Source: Eledone cirrhosa | Taxonomy: Eukaryota > Mollusca > Cephalopoda > Octopoda > Eledonidae | Length of the DNA stretch: 64,000 bases | Assembly (NCBI GenBank): GCA_964016885.1 | Contig: OZ024757.1 | Location: forward strand, 27,117,454 to 27,181,453 | Direction: 5' to 3' | In this document: in pieces, positions 9,640-20,092 of the stretch | Layout: each line of letters opens with the position of its first letter | Numbering within the stretch: the first letter of the stretch is position 1 | Position numbers and translations under genes: made by a program | Notes under the pieces: generated by a model | What the model saw: the letters and a program-made list of their open reading frames with translations, nothing else | The model's database searches: none | What the model was told of the DNA's origin: nothing

Positions 9640-9940
9640 GTGTGTATATGTATCTGTATGTATTTATATTTTTAAGCAATACATCATGTTTACAACACAA
9701 TCCAAATTATTAGAGGTATCCATCAGAGTGGACTCGTATGGTAATTGAGGGAAATACCATTAGACTGTGTACATGCCACATATAGTAATAGATAACAACT
9801 GTCACAACTAAAAACAAAGGAGGCAAGAAATCTACATAAATACTTACATATTGATGGCACCACAACCTCCCTACTGTTGATAATCTTCACAATAAATGTA
9901 CCAAGTACACATTTGATGAGCATATAATATGTATATCATC
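9640..9940. other. intergenic, no recognised feature
   Basis: Begins with short TA/TG simple sequence, then unique-looking DNA. No coding similarity was recognised. Confidence 0.5.
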
Positions 9941-9944
9941 ATCG

Positions 9945-10135
9945 TTTAATATTTATCTTCCACGCTAGATGGGAATTGTCCCACTTGAGGCAAGATTGGT
10001 CGGGAGACCGTGTCTCGCTCATATAGGACTGTATCCGGCAGGTTTTCTACGGCTGGATGCCCTTCCTAACACATTTACAGTGTGGACTGGGAGCCTTTTT
10101 ACCCTGTCTCCTACACGACTACTTTACAGCGGTAT
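9945..10135 (-). mobile_element. LINE/SINE 3'-tail fragment abutting another LINE
   Basis: CATCATCGTTTAATATTTAT, CTTGAGGCAAGATTGGTCGG and GGCTGGATGCCCTTCCTAAC match the family copies at 11848 and 53467. It stops at CTTTACAGCG, where the RT of the next element begins. Confidence 0.7.
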
Positions 10136-10725
10136 AAGCTCTCTGAACTTTTTCCATCCCGTTCTGATTATGGCTACTGTACTTTCAGAACACCCTCCAC
10201 CACTGCTGATATTGTCACCCAGGTAACGGAAAATGTCCACTATTTCTATAGAACCATCTGGGCAATAGAAGGAGCTGGTATCCTGTGGACACTTCCTACT
10301 TATTGCACCTGAGCTTCGGTCACATATAAAGTCTACGTTCTTAGATAGTTTACCTGTGATCCCACTACATCTTTTATGTACCCATACTTTGCATTTGGGA
10401 CATAAAATGGAATTTCTGCCTACTCCTTTCCTACACACTGAACATGGCCATTTCCCTGAGGGCACATGTGCCCTATTTTCCTTTCTACAAACTAGAACTT
10501 TAGTCTTAGACATGTTAACTTTAAGGCCTTTTGATTCTAGGCCATGCTTCCATGTTTGGAATTTCTTCTCTAGTTCAGCCATTGATTCAGCTCTGAGCGT
10601 TAGATCATCTGCGTATAGGAGTTCCCATGGGCAGCCGGTCTTGAACTCCTCTGTTATAGCCTGAAGGGCAATAATAAATAGGAGGGGGCTAAGGACAGTG
10701 CCTTGATGAACACCAACTTTTACAC
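10135..10725 (-). pseudogene. LINE RT fragment with a cysteine/histidine-rich insert after the YADD box
   Basis: Reads in order VGVHQGTVLSPLLFIIALQA, the catalytic LLYADDLTLRAESMAEL, and KGLKVNMSKTKVLVCRKE. A CSVCRKGVG, CPKCKVWVHKRCSG cluster of C-x2-C, C-x2-C and H-x2-C type (PHD/zinc-knuckle-like) follows, then the distal IFRYLGDNISSGGG motif. The 5' side ends in (TA)n at 10725 and the 3' side is cut at 10135. The endonuclease and C-terminal end are absent, so it is a dead fragment. Confidence 0.85.

Positions 10726-10760
<35 letters not shown>
10726..10760. repeat. (TA)n microsatellite at LINE truncation point
   Basis: A TA run directly replaces the upstream part of the RT frame. Confidence 0.8.
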
Positions 10761-10762
<2 letters not shown>

Positions 10763-11150
10763 ACAGAGGACAGGAAATAACAAGGCCTCAAAATAAAGAA
10801 ACTGGGTTATTTCTCAGACTACAAACTTCAATTTTTAATCAATGGAATGAAAATCAGAAAGAATACTCATTATAAAACAGGGTTAAAATATTGTATTTCT
10901 AATTGTTATATTCTATAGTGCCATATTATGATGATGTGTGTATATATCTCTATATATACACACATATCATCATAATATATATATATATAGAAATAATAAA
11001 TGTGAAGACTAAAATCCGAAGAGGGCTTGATGAGGATTATATATCAAAATATATGAATATATCTATATTCATGAATATGTTTATATATGTCTATATATCC
11101 ACCTTTTTCTCCTTATGACCAAAATTGAGAACTGATGTAGCCATCCATCT
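10760..11150. other. intergenic with (TA)n and dispersed repeat copy 2 (10985-11065, +)
   Basis: GTGAAGACTAAAATCCGAAG and AGGGCTTGATGAGG match the repeat beside 8550 in reverse. The part before 10900 is unremarkable. Confidence 0.55.
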
Positions 11151-11157
11151 ATATATA

Positions 11158-11490
11158 CAGAACACAACAAAGATGAATATAAATATCAGTTTAATTAACC
11201 CTGACCCTCCCCCCCCAAAAAAAAAGACATCTCACCCATTCGTCTTCCAGTGTCTTTAATGGAAATCGAATGGCATATATATATATATGCAGGTAAGAAT
11301 ACTTTATTATGTCATTACATCCTTCCTCAGACAGGCTGCTGACATCCGAAGACACCTGAGGTCTGTGCAGTAACCGTGTGGAGAGGAAGTGGCCAGACAA
11401 AATCCAGTATTTGTGACTGAAGAGACTAAGTTGGAGGTGAATAACATATCACAATGTGGTGTCCCAGATGAATGATTTAAGATAAAATTA
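11158..11490. other. intergenic; 11158-11230 matches a segment at 15529-15595
   Basis: GAACACAACAAAGATGAATA followed by a C-run and an A-run occurs in both places. The rest to 11490 shows no identity I can name. Confidence 0.5.
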
Positions 11491-11582
11491 GAAAAAAATG
11501 TGTTTTTAATTCCATTTTTAAATATCTTTTGTCGTTTCCAACCTCCTAGACATTCTTGTTTGAGTCACTCTCTTAAACGCAC

Positions 11583-11584
<2 letters not shown>

Positions 11585-11634
<50 letters not shown>
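11585..11634. repeat. (TA)n microsatellite
   Basis: About 25 uninterrupted TA dinucleotides. Confidence 0.95.
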
Positions 11635-11635
<1 letters not shown>

Positions 11636-11845
11636 CAGCTGGAGCTCAGCACACTACAGACTACTGGTTTAGTTTGGATCTAGCGCTGTCGAAACGGCCG
11701 GAGCTCACCTGCCCATATATGGACTGTACCCCTTGATAAGTTCAGCTAAGTCCCTACCATCCTAATACTACTGGTTTAGTTCAGATCTAGCTCTTGAAAC
11801 ACCTGGAGCTCAGCCGTCGGAGTACTAACTCTTTTCCAATATCAT
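11635..11845. repeat. dispersed repeat with two GGAGCTCA...AGATCTAGC halves
   Basis: ACTACTGGTTTAGTTTGGAT and ACTACTGGTTTAGTTCAGAT, each followed by a GAAAC..CCGGAGCTCA-type block, show a partial tandem duplication. Similar GGCTGAGCTC/CTGAGCTC words recur at 37768 and 59240-59300. Confidence 0.5.
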
Positions 11846-11847
11846 CA

Positions 11848-12530
11848 TCATCGTTTAACGTCCATCTTCCACGCTTGCATGGGTTTGGACGGGAGTTTTC
11901 CCACTTGAGGCAAGATTGGTTGTCCTGGCGGGTTTTCTACGGCTGGATGCCCTTCCTAACACCAACCATGTTTACAGTGTGGGGCTGGGAGGTTTTTACC
12001 GTCTTGCCTACACGGCCACATTACAGCGTGGACTGTGTGTTTTTTTGTCGTGACACCTACACGACCTCATTTGTTTCGGACTGGATGGTGTGGTACCAAC
12101 ATAACTTCACATTTAAGGGGGTGGTGGGACGGGGGTGTATTTTGTTAGGGGTGCCTACTGACTAGGTTTCATTTTGTACTTAGGCAAGGCGGGTCTTCTG
12201 TATAACTGTGTAGCGCCAAAGATCTCGGTACAGTGACATTGTCTTGGAGAGGTGGAAGTGTGTGAGGTCGGAATTTATCAAGTCGTCTCAGGTTTTTCTG
12301 GGTCTGCCTACTCCGTGGCTACCGTCTATTTTTATCGCCCTGCACTTTTTTATACAGCTGTCATCTTTCATGCGTATCACGTGACCGTACCAACGTAGTC
12401 TTCTCTCGAATAAACAACATGTGATCCCTCTTATTCCTAATTTCTCCTTTAGTTCATTTATGCTTTGCCGTTCACGTATATTACTATTACACATCCAGCG
12501 GAGCATGCAAGCTTCGTTTCTCTCCAGTCT
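11848..12530 (-). mobile_element. LINE 3' part: RT C-terminus plus conserved 3' tail
   Basis: The minus strand from about 12530 reads LRWMCNSNIRERQSINELKE, RRLRWYGHVIRMKDDSCIKK and GVGRPRKT. The 3' sequence ends at 11848 with the CGTTTAACGTCCATCTTCCA-type terminus and CATCATCAT. RRLRWYGHV..GRPRKT is the hallmark of RTE/Jockey-like ORF ends. This copy links the tail family to an RT-coding element. Confidence 0.85.
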
Positions 12531-12551
12531 GCGATATATATATATATATAT

Positions 12552-12725
12552 GAGGGCAATTGCAAAAGTAAGGTCTCCTTCCGATATTGCAACTTTTCCA
12601 TTAAAATCCTGTGGATGGTGCTTTGGGAAACCTCAGGAATCAAAATGCAGAGAGCATCCAGAGTGATCCACAGATCTTTACGTATGTTTTCCTCGGAAGG
12701 AGACATTATTTTGGGATTGCCCTCG
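12552..12725 (-). mobile_element. mariner-like deletion derivative with TIRs on both ends
   Basis: Ends are GAGGGCAATTGCAAAAGTAA on the left and, in reverse, CGAGGGCAATCCCAAAATAA on the right. Between them the minus strand reads TLDALCILIPEVSQSTIHRI then LMEKLQYRK, resembling the second helix-turn-helix of mariner transposases. No catalytic domain remains. Confidence 0.7.
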
Positions 12726-12939
12726 TATATAATAACTGTGCGAAATTCGCACTTGGCGGTAGCATTCAACGGGATCTCCATTCTCAACGGTTGCCAAGCC
12801 AAGATTGAGTATCCCAGTGAAGCACGCGCATGCTTGTTTGGGAGTGAAGGAAGCACCAATCACAACAGTGTTGCCAACAGCTGTACGAACAGTTTCTCTG
12901 CGTCCCCATCGCTTTGGAGACCTTTTGGGATTACCCTCG
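12726..12939 (-). mobile_element. mariner-like 5' end with transposase start
   Basis: The right TIR in reverse reads CGAGGGTAATCCCAAAAGGT. About 160 bp inside it, the minus strand opens with MEIPLNATAKCEFR, the typical mariner N-terminus, then stops where the neighbouring derivative begins. Both may come from one rearranged element. Confidence 0.7.
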
Positions 12940-12961
12940 TATATATATATATATATATGTA

Positions 12962-13047
12962 TGTCAGGTCGCTTTTCAGCGCTACTGGTAACACATGCAT
13001 GTAACCCAGTACAACCTGTGCATGATCAGGTCGTCGGCGATTAAACC
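12962..13047 (+). repeat. dispersed repeat GTAACCCAGTACAACCTG (copy 1)
   Basis: TCAGGTCGCTTTTCAGCGCT then GTAACCCAGTACAACCTGTG. A reverse copy lies at 39011-39100 and a partial one at 28468-28500. Confidence 0.7.
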
Positions 13048-13739
13048 ATCAACCCCACCAAGCTTGCTTGGTTAGGAGGGTGACTTTGGACACCCTGCGG
13101 TATGAAAAACAAAACCTGTCAAAGGGCAGAGGAACTCAGATGAGTAAACGACCATCCATTAGTGTTGTTTTTTGTTTATCTAGAGACTCCTAGTCTTCAT
13201 TAAGACATCTCTCTAGGAGAGGCTCTTTCTGGTATAAAACCTGCCACTTTGTTTGCATCCAATGATGTAGACCAGTTCTTCTTTTTGGATAAATGCATTC
13301 GATGTTCAGAGAGTGGGATTGGCCCCATGCAAAGCCTTTCCTTACTTAAAAAAGCTTCAAGCACAGGCATTGATTGATATGTGACATATTTTGCGATGCA
13401 TGGTATTGCTGGTCATAGGCAAGTCCCGAGCAGGATTAAAAGCCAGATCTGTGACACTCATGCTTAAGTATCAAGCTATGGCATTACTCAAAATAGAGTT
13501 GCAACTATCATATATATATGTATGTAATATATATATATCACACCTAATTGCAGCAGTACAATCATACATTGCTATGAGGGCAAAGATGATGCTTTAGAAA
13601 AGATCAACTATGGAGGAATAAAACTAATGGTCCAAGTTATGAAAGTAATAGTTATAGTACAGCTATAGTAAACTTAGTAAAGGGTCAGAAGGACTCTCCT
13701 GCTGTATCTAACATATGACAACCTCATTAGTGCTGTAAC

Positions 13740-14060
13740 ATAGCTATGTTTGTTAGAATATGTTATAGCATGGCCTGGCTTTTTAGATTGTGCTGCAGCA
13801 TGACCAAACTTGTTGTATGGTGATAATTTAGCGTAGGTAGGCTTTTTAGGTTGTGCTGTAGCATGGCCTGTCTATTTTTGCTGTGCCGCAGCATCGTTGG
13901 GCTGTTTAGATGGTGCTGTAGCACGGCCAGGATACTTGGAACATGAATTCCTAAAATTTCGCGCATGCGCATTCAACTCCATCCAACCCAAGAAGAAAAG
14001 CAAATGGCCGACAGTTTGTAGAACTTTTCAAGCTCTACAAAAACGTGGTTTTCAAAGGGC
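13740..14060 (+). repeat. 30-bp CAGCATGGCCTGGC minisatellite module, copy 1
   Basis: Degenerate repeats of TTTTTAGATTGTGCTGCAGC and ATGGCCTGGC, followed by a CGCGCATGCGCA box at 13961 and an AAGAAAAGCAAATGGCCG segment. Confidence 0.8.
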
Positions 14061-14129
14061 ATCCCTCCAAATAAAGGGTCAGAAGGACTCCCCTGCTGTA
14101 TCTAAGACATGATAACCTCATTAGTGCTG

Positions 14130-14740
14130 GTGTCCTGATAAAAATGCACTTCGTAATAGTGCTGTAGCATGGCCAGGTTTGTTAGAATATGTTGTAGCAT
14201 GGCCTGGCTTTTTAGATTGTGCTGCAGCATGGCCTGGCTTTTTAGATTGTGCTGCAGCATGGCGATGATGTAGCATAGCCAGGCTTTTTAGATTGTGCTG
14301 CAGCATGGCCTGGCTTTTGAGATTGTGCTGCAGCATGGCCTGGCTTTTTAGATGGTGCTGCAGCACGGCTAGGATACTTGGAACACGAATTCCTAAAATT
14401 TCGCGCATGCGCATTCAACTTCATCCAACCCAAGAAGAAAAGCAAATGGCCGTCAGTGTGTAGAACTTTTCAAGCTCTACAAAAACGCTTGCTAAATGGT
14501 TTAAAAAAAAAAGAGACAATTGCAGTTTTCTGAAAGGTAACGTAGATTTTTATATTACGAGATATTTTGGTAAATCTTTCCTTCTTAGTTCCCTCCATTA
14601 TCAACCATTTTAACAGTAGTCTTTCTCTTCTTACCGTATTTCTAATGAAATACACAGACCACGTGTTCCAATTCATGTTGAAAATAAACAATAAAATGTA
14701 GGAATTTAATAATAAAATTCAACATGTTTTTTTTTTTATT
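14130..14740 (+). repeat. 30-bp minisatellite module, copy 2, with downstream segment
   Basis: The same module as at 13740, here continuing through CAAATGGCCGTCAG and TTTCTGAAAGGTAACGTAGA to a TTCAACATG-type AT-rich end. The longer ORFs across it are repeat-generated. Confidence 0.8.
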
Positions 14741-15330
14741 CACAAAAAAAAAATCTAGTGTAGTTTTTTTTTAAACTCTTCCTAGTTTTCCCTGTAGCAG
14801 CTCTGTTGTCTTTAACAAATATTTCTATGTATTTGAAAGGTTCCTTCCAGATCGAGATCAAAGACCGTAAATTGTTGATTCAATTCTTCAGCAGTGCTAA
14901 ATATTTTCTGAAACTGTTATAAATTCATTTTGTATTCTGTGGCAGATTCTACGAGAGTGTCTTCTATGAAGTTTTCTCAGGTGTTTTAACGATAGAGTCC
15001 ACAGCCCAATTACCAAATTCCCGCCCACATATTCCTATGGCAGCAGACTCTTCAAACACTTCTTCCAGCGGATCCAAGAGTTATTTTCCACCCTGATAAA
15101 ATGTGTGCCATAAATATATATATTTATTGGTCTTAGATAATTGTTGCTAAAGTGTTATAAATTAATTTCAGTTTTTAAAGCACTTTAACCCTCGTTATGT
15201 TCGTTCTACGGGAGTGCTTCACAAATGACGTTTGTCAGGTGTTTTAACAAGAGGGTCCGCAGTCTGATTATTCACCAACACTACTCCGCCACATTCACCA
15301 ACATCTATATATATATACATTTAAACTGGT
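14740..15330 (+). other. satellite-block spacer carrying a piece of LINE RT sequence
   Basis: On the minus strand, 14840-14905 reads as IEVKDRKLLIQFFSSA-like sequence, the same segment found in the longer RT fragment at 29283-30003. The rest is AT-rich with a short (TA)n at 15305. Confidence 0.6.
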
Positions 15331-15746
15331 CTTAAATAAACCTGTGGGTCAGGCCATTATAACGTGGAATCTTAGTTTATGTATTCTGGGCAAACATTTT
15401 GTTCTTTGTTCTCTTCATAATATCGTCATTAGCGGTAAGTGGGTCCGATTCCTAGACTTGGTTGTGTATTGAGTTCTTGAGAAAAGATTTTATTTCACGT
15501 TATTCCAGTTGAACCTCTGGGCATCTATAGAACACAACAAAGATGAATATAAATATTAGTTTAATTACCCCCCCCCCCCCCAAAAAAAAGACTTCTGACA
15601 GACTTTAGATATCAACCATTTGAAAAGCCTTTTTCATTCGTCACCAACCCTCATGGTACCGTATTTCTAATGGAATACACAGCCCTTGCGCCTCGATTAA
15701 TAATGAAAATTTTGAAGCAATTTAATAATGCATTTTTTTATATATA

Positions 15747-15880
15747 GGCCAGCAATTATGGCGGTGGTCGATTAAATTGACCCAGTGCGTGACTGGTACT
15801 TTATTTTATCGACCCCGTAAGGATGGAAGGCAAAGTTAACCTTGGCTGGATCTGAACTCAGAATGTAAAGGGCTGTAACT
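15747..15880 (-). repeat. tRNA-derived SINE, GGCAGTGGATTGGC family
   Basis: Reverse copy: GGCCAGCAATTATGGCGGTG, TATTTTATCGACCCCGTAAG and GAACTCAGAATGTAAAGGGC. It lies inside the left arm and has its partner at 26739-26883. Confidence 0.75.
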
Positions 15881-16319
15881 ATCGTTAACTTGTGTATAGG
15901 TCACTTAATCTAATGGAGATCGCCTTTGTGGAAAACCTCTGCTATTGTCTTTAGTACTTTGGTCCTATTCCACCCAGTTACTCAGAGATATTTCATGAGA
16001 TTGTAGGCAGATATTTATACCAACCTTTGACCTGCAATCCTACTTTTTAAAGAACTCTCTCTCAGTACGCCTGTCCTTCTCGTAATCATAGCTGAAGTAT
16101 TGATCAGTATTAATATCGATTAACTTTTCACCACGTGAGTTCAATTCTCAATCATTAGGTGAGAGAGTGACGTCTTGGGTGCCATTTATCATAAGCACCA
16201 GTTAACCCATGTCCTGTGGGTGAAATTTGGTGAACTGGAACTGTCTGGAAGCTTGTGAGTTTTAATTTAAAGAGTCAGTCTTGTCACACTCCGTGCCAAA
16301 CTTCAGTTTTTCTTCCCAT

Positions 16320-16440
16320 AGTGGTGACAGTGTTGGACTTACGTTCATAATGTGATGAGTTCAATTCCTGGATCGTGTTGTGTTTTGAGCAATACATTTC
16401 ATTTCACGTGGCTCCAGTATACTTAGCTGAACATGAGTAC
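16320..16440 (+). repeat. tRNA-derived SINE, TGAGTTCAATTCC family, in left arm
   Basis: GTTGGACTTACGTTCATAAT, GAGTTCAATTCCTGGATCGT and GAGCAATACATTTCATTTCA. The reverse partner lies at 26165-26290. Related heads lie at 15420-15520 and 17930-17995. Confidence 0.6.
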
Positions 16441-17329
16441 CAGCAGTATCTTAGGGGAGAGGGTAACCCTGCCATAGAATGGCGTCCTACTCATGGGAAG
16501 TCTCGTATTTTCAGTTGATTAACGCCAAGCAGACTAATAGACACCGGCTTAATGACAACCATCCTGCTCCGTAAGGGTAGACCCCTCGGTTAGGATGTCA
16601 AACGTTGGGACGTCTGCCCCTCATGTGATTGAGTGTTTGGGGCCGGAGACTTCCGATGTTCTTGGCCCCACGCACGGCTATCGGAGCGGAGTTAACTACC
16701 CACAAATGTGGTGCAGTAGTTGTTTCAGTAAGTCTCCCTAGCTCTGGAACCAGGAGACAGACTGACCCTGAAGTTTCATTTATGGTGGGGGCATGTAGAA
16801 TATATTTACTTAAGCACTATTGTTATATTATTAAAAAATGAAAAACCTGTGTTTGTTTTTTATTCACAAAATTAATGTTGAAATTAAACAATAAAATGTA
16901 GGGATTTATTAATAAAATTCAACATGCTTCCTTTTTATTCACAGAAAACATAGTTTTCCCTGCAACAGCTCTGTTGTCTTTAACAAATCTTTCAAGATTG
17001 AGATGAAAGACCGTAAATTGTTGATTCAATTCTTCAGCAGTGTTAAATATTTTCTGACACTAATCACCATTTAACATTGTTAGTTAGTCGGCGATTGTCT
17101 TGTGGCCTTAAACCCCCAAAGTATGTGGAGGTTCTCTGGTTTGTCGCGAGCCCAGAAGCTTATCTCGTAAAATGACAGAGTACAAGACTCCAATGCAGGG
17201 TTAAAGCCTGTCTCAAGCCAGGAGACTCATTAAGCTTATCCTGGTTTCGTCCCTTAAAGTGACAGAGTACAAGATGCCAGTCCATCACAAGGTTATTTCG
17301 CCATCATTAAGTCCCAGGTTCGATCACAT

Positions 17330-18720
17330 CCCATTTGAAACTGGGTATATAGAAGTCTGTCATCTGTAATTCAAATGGCCAGGCTTATACCGCTGAATCT
17401 CCTTCAGGATTACGTATGTTCGTAATTATAGTTTTACTTCTAGTGCTGTAGCATGGCCATGATACATGGAACATGCGCACTGGGTTTCTGAATCTCGCGC
17501 TTGCGCATTCAACTCCGTCCAAAACAAGAAAAAAAAATGGCCGTCAGTTTGTAGAATGTTACAAGCTTTACAGAATCTCTTGCTAAATGGTTTAACAATG
17601 GACAGTAACAGCTTTCTGAAAGGTAACGTAGATTTTTATATTATGTATGGTCTACTATTTACCTAGTTGTTCTCTTGTTAACGTATTCTTAATTAAATAT
17701 ACACTCATCTTTTTCAATACATTGCGAATATAATAAAATTTAATTTATATTTTTTGTCAATAAATATGTATCTAGTATAGTTTAAAAATTGTTCCTTGGG
17801 TAGTTCCTTTGTCTTTATCAAATCCTTCTGTCAACTATTTCTCCCCATCAACATCTAACACTTAGCAATCGAACGTGGTGGTTTCGATTGTTGACTTTTC
17901 CAAAAGTTGCCCACCTCTTGCAATCTTTCCGAGGTACAGATCGTGTTGTGTTCTTGAGAAAAACACTTCATTCCACGTTGCTCCAGTAGTATCATGGGGT
18001 TTCGTACTTCCAGTTGATTAACGCCAAGCAGACTGTAATAGACACCTGGTTAATAGACTTCTTAATCATCCAAGAACAGTGTTGATTATTTTGTCAGACA
18101 CTGAACCATTTTTACTTGCTGGTAATAAATATATACACACTAGTTCCACTCTGAGGAGGCGAGAGACGTGGCCAGTCGATCTATGTTTGCCCTTTTTGAT
18201 GGTCTCGATTAAGTTCATTCCTATCTGCTGTCGAATACAGGTGTGTTGCTCTTCCTCTTATGATTTGCTCCATTGCCCCTCACGGTGGTCTTGGACGGAC
18301 CGTGCCTCAATGTGCCGGCCCAGAATAGTCCCACTTCGATTGGGAACTAGAAGGACTTTTCCAAAAGTTGCCCACCTCTTGCAATCTTTACACACAATAA
18401 GTCTCTCCCATTTGACTTTGTCGATGGGGGTAAATCTTATCTTCTTGCTCCTCAGAACGTACATAAACGAAATTCAGCACATGGAGTTATACATTACACA
18501 TACATATAAATATCTTTTATTGTTGTTTCGATAATGAACATCAATAATAAATAAGAACTTCATAAAATAGAATTCAATGTGTTTTTATTGACAAAAATGT
18601 ATTTAAATACACGAGAAATATTGTTTAATTCTTCTCTTATGTTCTTTATAGATATGTCCAGCCACACAAGTGTTCTGTATGAACTAAGTCTGTAATAAAA
18701 CAATTTTATCATATACTTTA
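17330..18720. repeat. satellite-block edge: short third copy of the 30-bp module, SINE pieces
   Basis: 17440-17640 repeats the minisatellite/AAATGGCCGTCAG/GAAAGGTAACGTAG module in short form. 17930-17995 and 18285-18350 carry SINE-like pieces (CCGGCCCAGAATAGTCCCAC). Nothing coding was recognised. The ORF at 18079-18534 has no similarity I can name. Confidence 0.55.
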
Positions 18721-18769
18721 TTGTGTTATTTATTTATTCCTGGAATGAAGGTAAAACCTATTTTAAACA

Positions 18770-19650
18770 GCCGCATCAAGGTTTCGAATCCAACAGTCGC
18801 TCCAAAAATGGTTGTCCAATAAACAATGTAGACGGTGTCTTCAATGGTTCTATTTTCAGGAAAGAAAAAGAAAAGGAATTTAAAGAAAGAACCATCAGGG
18901 GTTCGAATCTAATAGTAAGTACCACCAAGGGAATAAAAGTAAGTATCAATAAAGAATGTCAACAATGTGGAAAGTATCATTGACGGTTCGAATCCAACAG
19001 TCGTCTAAGAATCTAATTAACCATCAAGGGTTCTAAGTAACAAAAATGTAATAAGAACCCTGAAGTATGTAAAGAAAGTATCTCAGGTTCGAATCCAACT
19101 GTCTTCCAAGAATGTAGTAACCATCGTGGGTTCTAAGAATGTAAAGAATGTAGTAAGAAGTATCATCCAGGGTTAGAATGTAATAAGAACCTTGAAGTAT
19201 GTAAAGAAAGTATCAAGGGTTCGAATCTTAGTCAAGAATGTAGCAAGAAGTATCAAGGATTAGAATCTTATAATGTAGGAAGAAGTATCTAAGGTTCTAA
19301 TCCACTGTCTTCCAAGAATGTAAGTGAAATTGTGGGTTCTAAGAATCTAAACAGTCTCTTTATATAGAAACTAAGTTAAGAAGGTTCTAATCCACTGTCT
19401 TCCAAGAATGTAAGTGAAATTGTGGGTTTTAAGAATGTAAACCGTCTCTTTATATAGAAACTAAGTTAAGAAGGTTCTAATCCAGTGTCTTCCAAGAATG
19501 TAATTAACCCTCAAGGTTCTAAGAAACTATGTTAAGAAGGTTCAAATCAAACTGTCTTCCAAAAATGTAATTAACCCTCAAGGGTTCTAAGAAACTATGT
19601 TAAGAAGGTTCGAATCCAACTGTCTTCCAAGAATGTAATTAACATCTAAG
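18770..19650 (+). repeat. degenerate array of GGTTCGAATCC (tRNA B-box-like) words
   Basis: GTTTCGAATCCAACAGTC, GGTTCGAATCTAATAG and GGTTCGAATCCAACTGTC recur about every 70-100 bp, mixed with AAGAATGTAATTAACC and GGGTTCTAAG blocks. About ten B-box-like words are visible. Two more lie at 21440 and 22780. No A-box or tRNA cloverleaf accompanies them. Confidence 0.75.
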
Positions 19651-19880
19651 GTTTTCTTCTAATATGAGCCTTGTAATATGTAAATGAAACTTCAAAAGTG
19701 TAATTAAGATTCTCTCTAATATATTTCTAAGAAAAAATTTCTTCTAATATGCAAATGAGCAAATTAGATATGTAAATGAAGCTTCAAGAATCCAATTAAG
19801 ATTCTCTCTAGATATTAAGATTCTTTCTAATATGTAAATGAACTTCAAACTCATTTGCATATTATTGAAATTTTGAAAAA
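19650..19880. repeat. short AATATGTAAATGAA direct repeats
   Basis: Several near-copies of TCTCTAATATGTAAATGA. No other identity. Confidence 0.5.
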
Positions 19881-20060
19881 GAATTCTTCACGGTGGTCAG
19901 GGACGGGCCTTGCATCTATGTGCCGGCCCCGAATAGTCCCAGGCCTATGCAATCGTACGCCACTACGAATCGAACGCCAGACAGGGGGACTGGTAGAACG
20001 AGACGCAGTTCGCACGCCACCGCGAAGGCCGCAATTCTACTGAGTTAAATAGTGGTACTT
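19880..20060 (-). repeat. tRNA-related SINE-like repeat, GC-richer than its surroundings
   Basis: CCGGCCCCGAATAGTCCCAG, then GAATCGAACGCCAGACAGG, a reverse B-box-like word. Related pieces occur at 18285-18350, 32285-32420 and 34640-34760. Confidence 0.6.
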
Positions 20061-20092
20061 ATGCCTACTTTGGAAATATTTTGATCAAAAAA

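Larger units (their letters stand above)
13020..17330 (+). repeat. left arm of large inverted satellite block
   Basis: Modules here reappear reversed at 25240-28500 and partly at 28550-30830. Pairs include 13030-13180 with 28300-28490, 13190-13590 with 27905-28310, 13620-13730 with 27765-27905, 15340-15520 with 29095-29260, 15590-16030 with 28555-28985, 16030-17060 with 25530-26590, and 17060-17330 with 25260-25530. Module order differs between arms, so this is a rearranged repeat and not a simple palindrome. Confidence 0.85.

Noticed and set aside
8941..9675. 244-codon plus-strand ORF as a single protein
   Set aside because: Only 9288-9618 is RT. The first 115 codons are the antisense of the LINE C-terminus, joined by the twin-priming junction.
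16629..16841. Conserved 70-codon ORF present in both satellite arms (also 25712-25924)
   Set aside because: Conservation reflects the inverted duplication and not selection. No known domain and no splice or promoter context.
18770..19650. tRNA gene cluster
   Set aside because: Only B-box-like words recur. No acceptor stem, anticodon loop or A-box could be traced.
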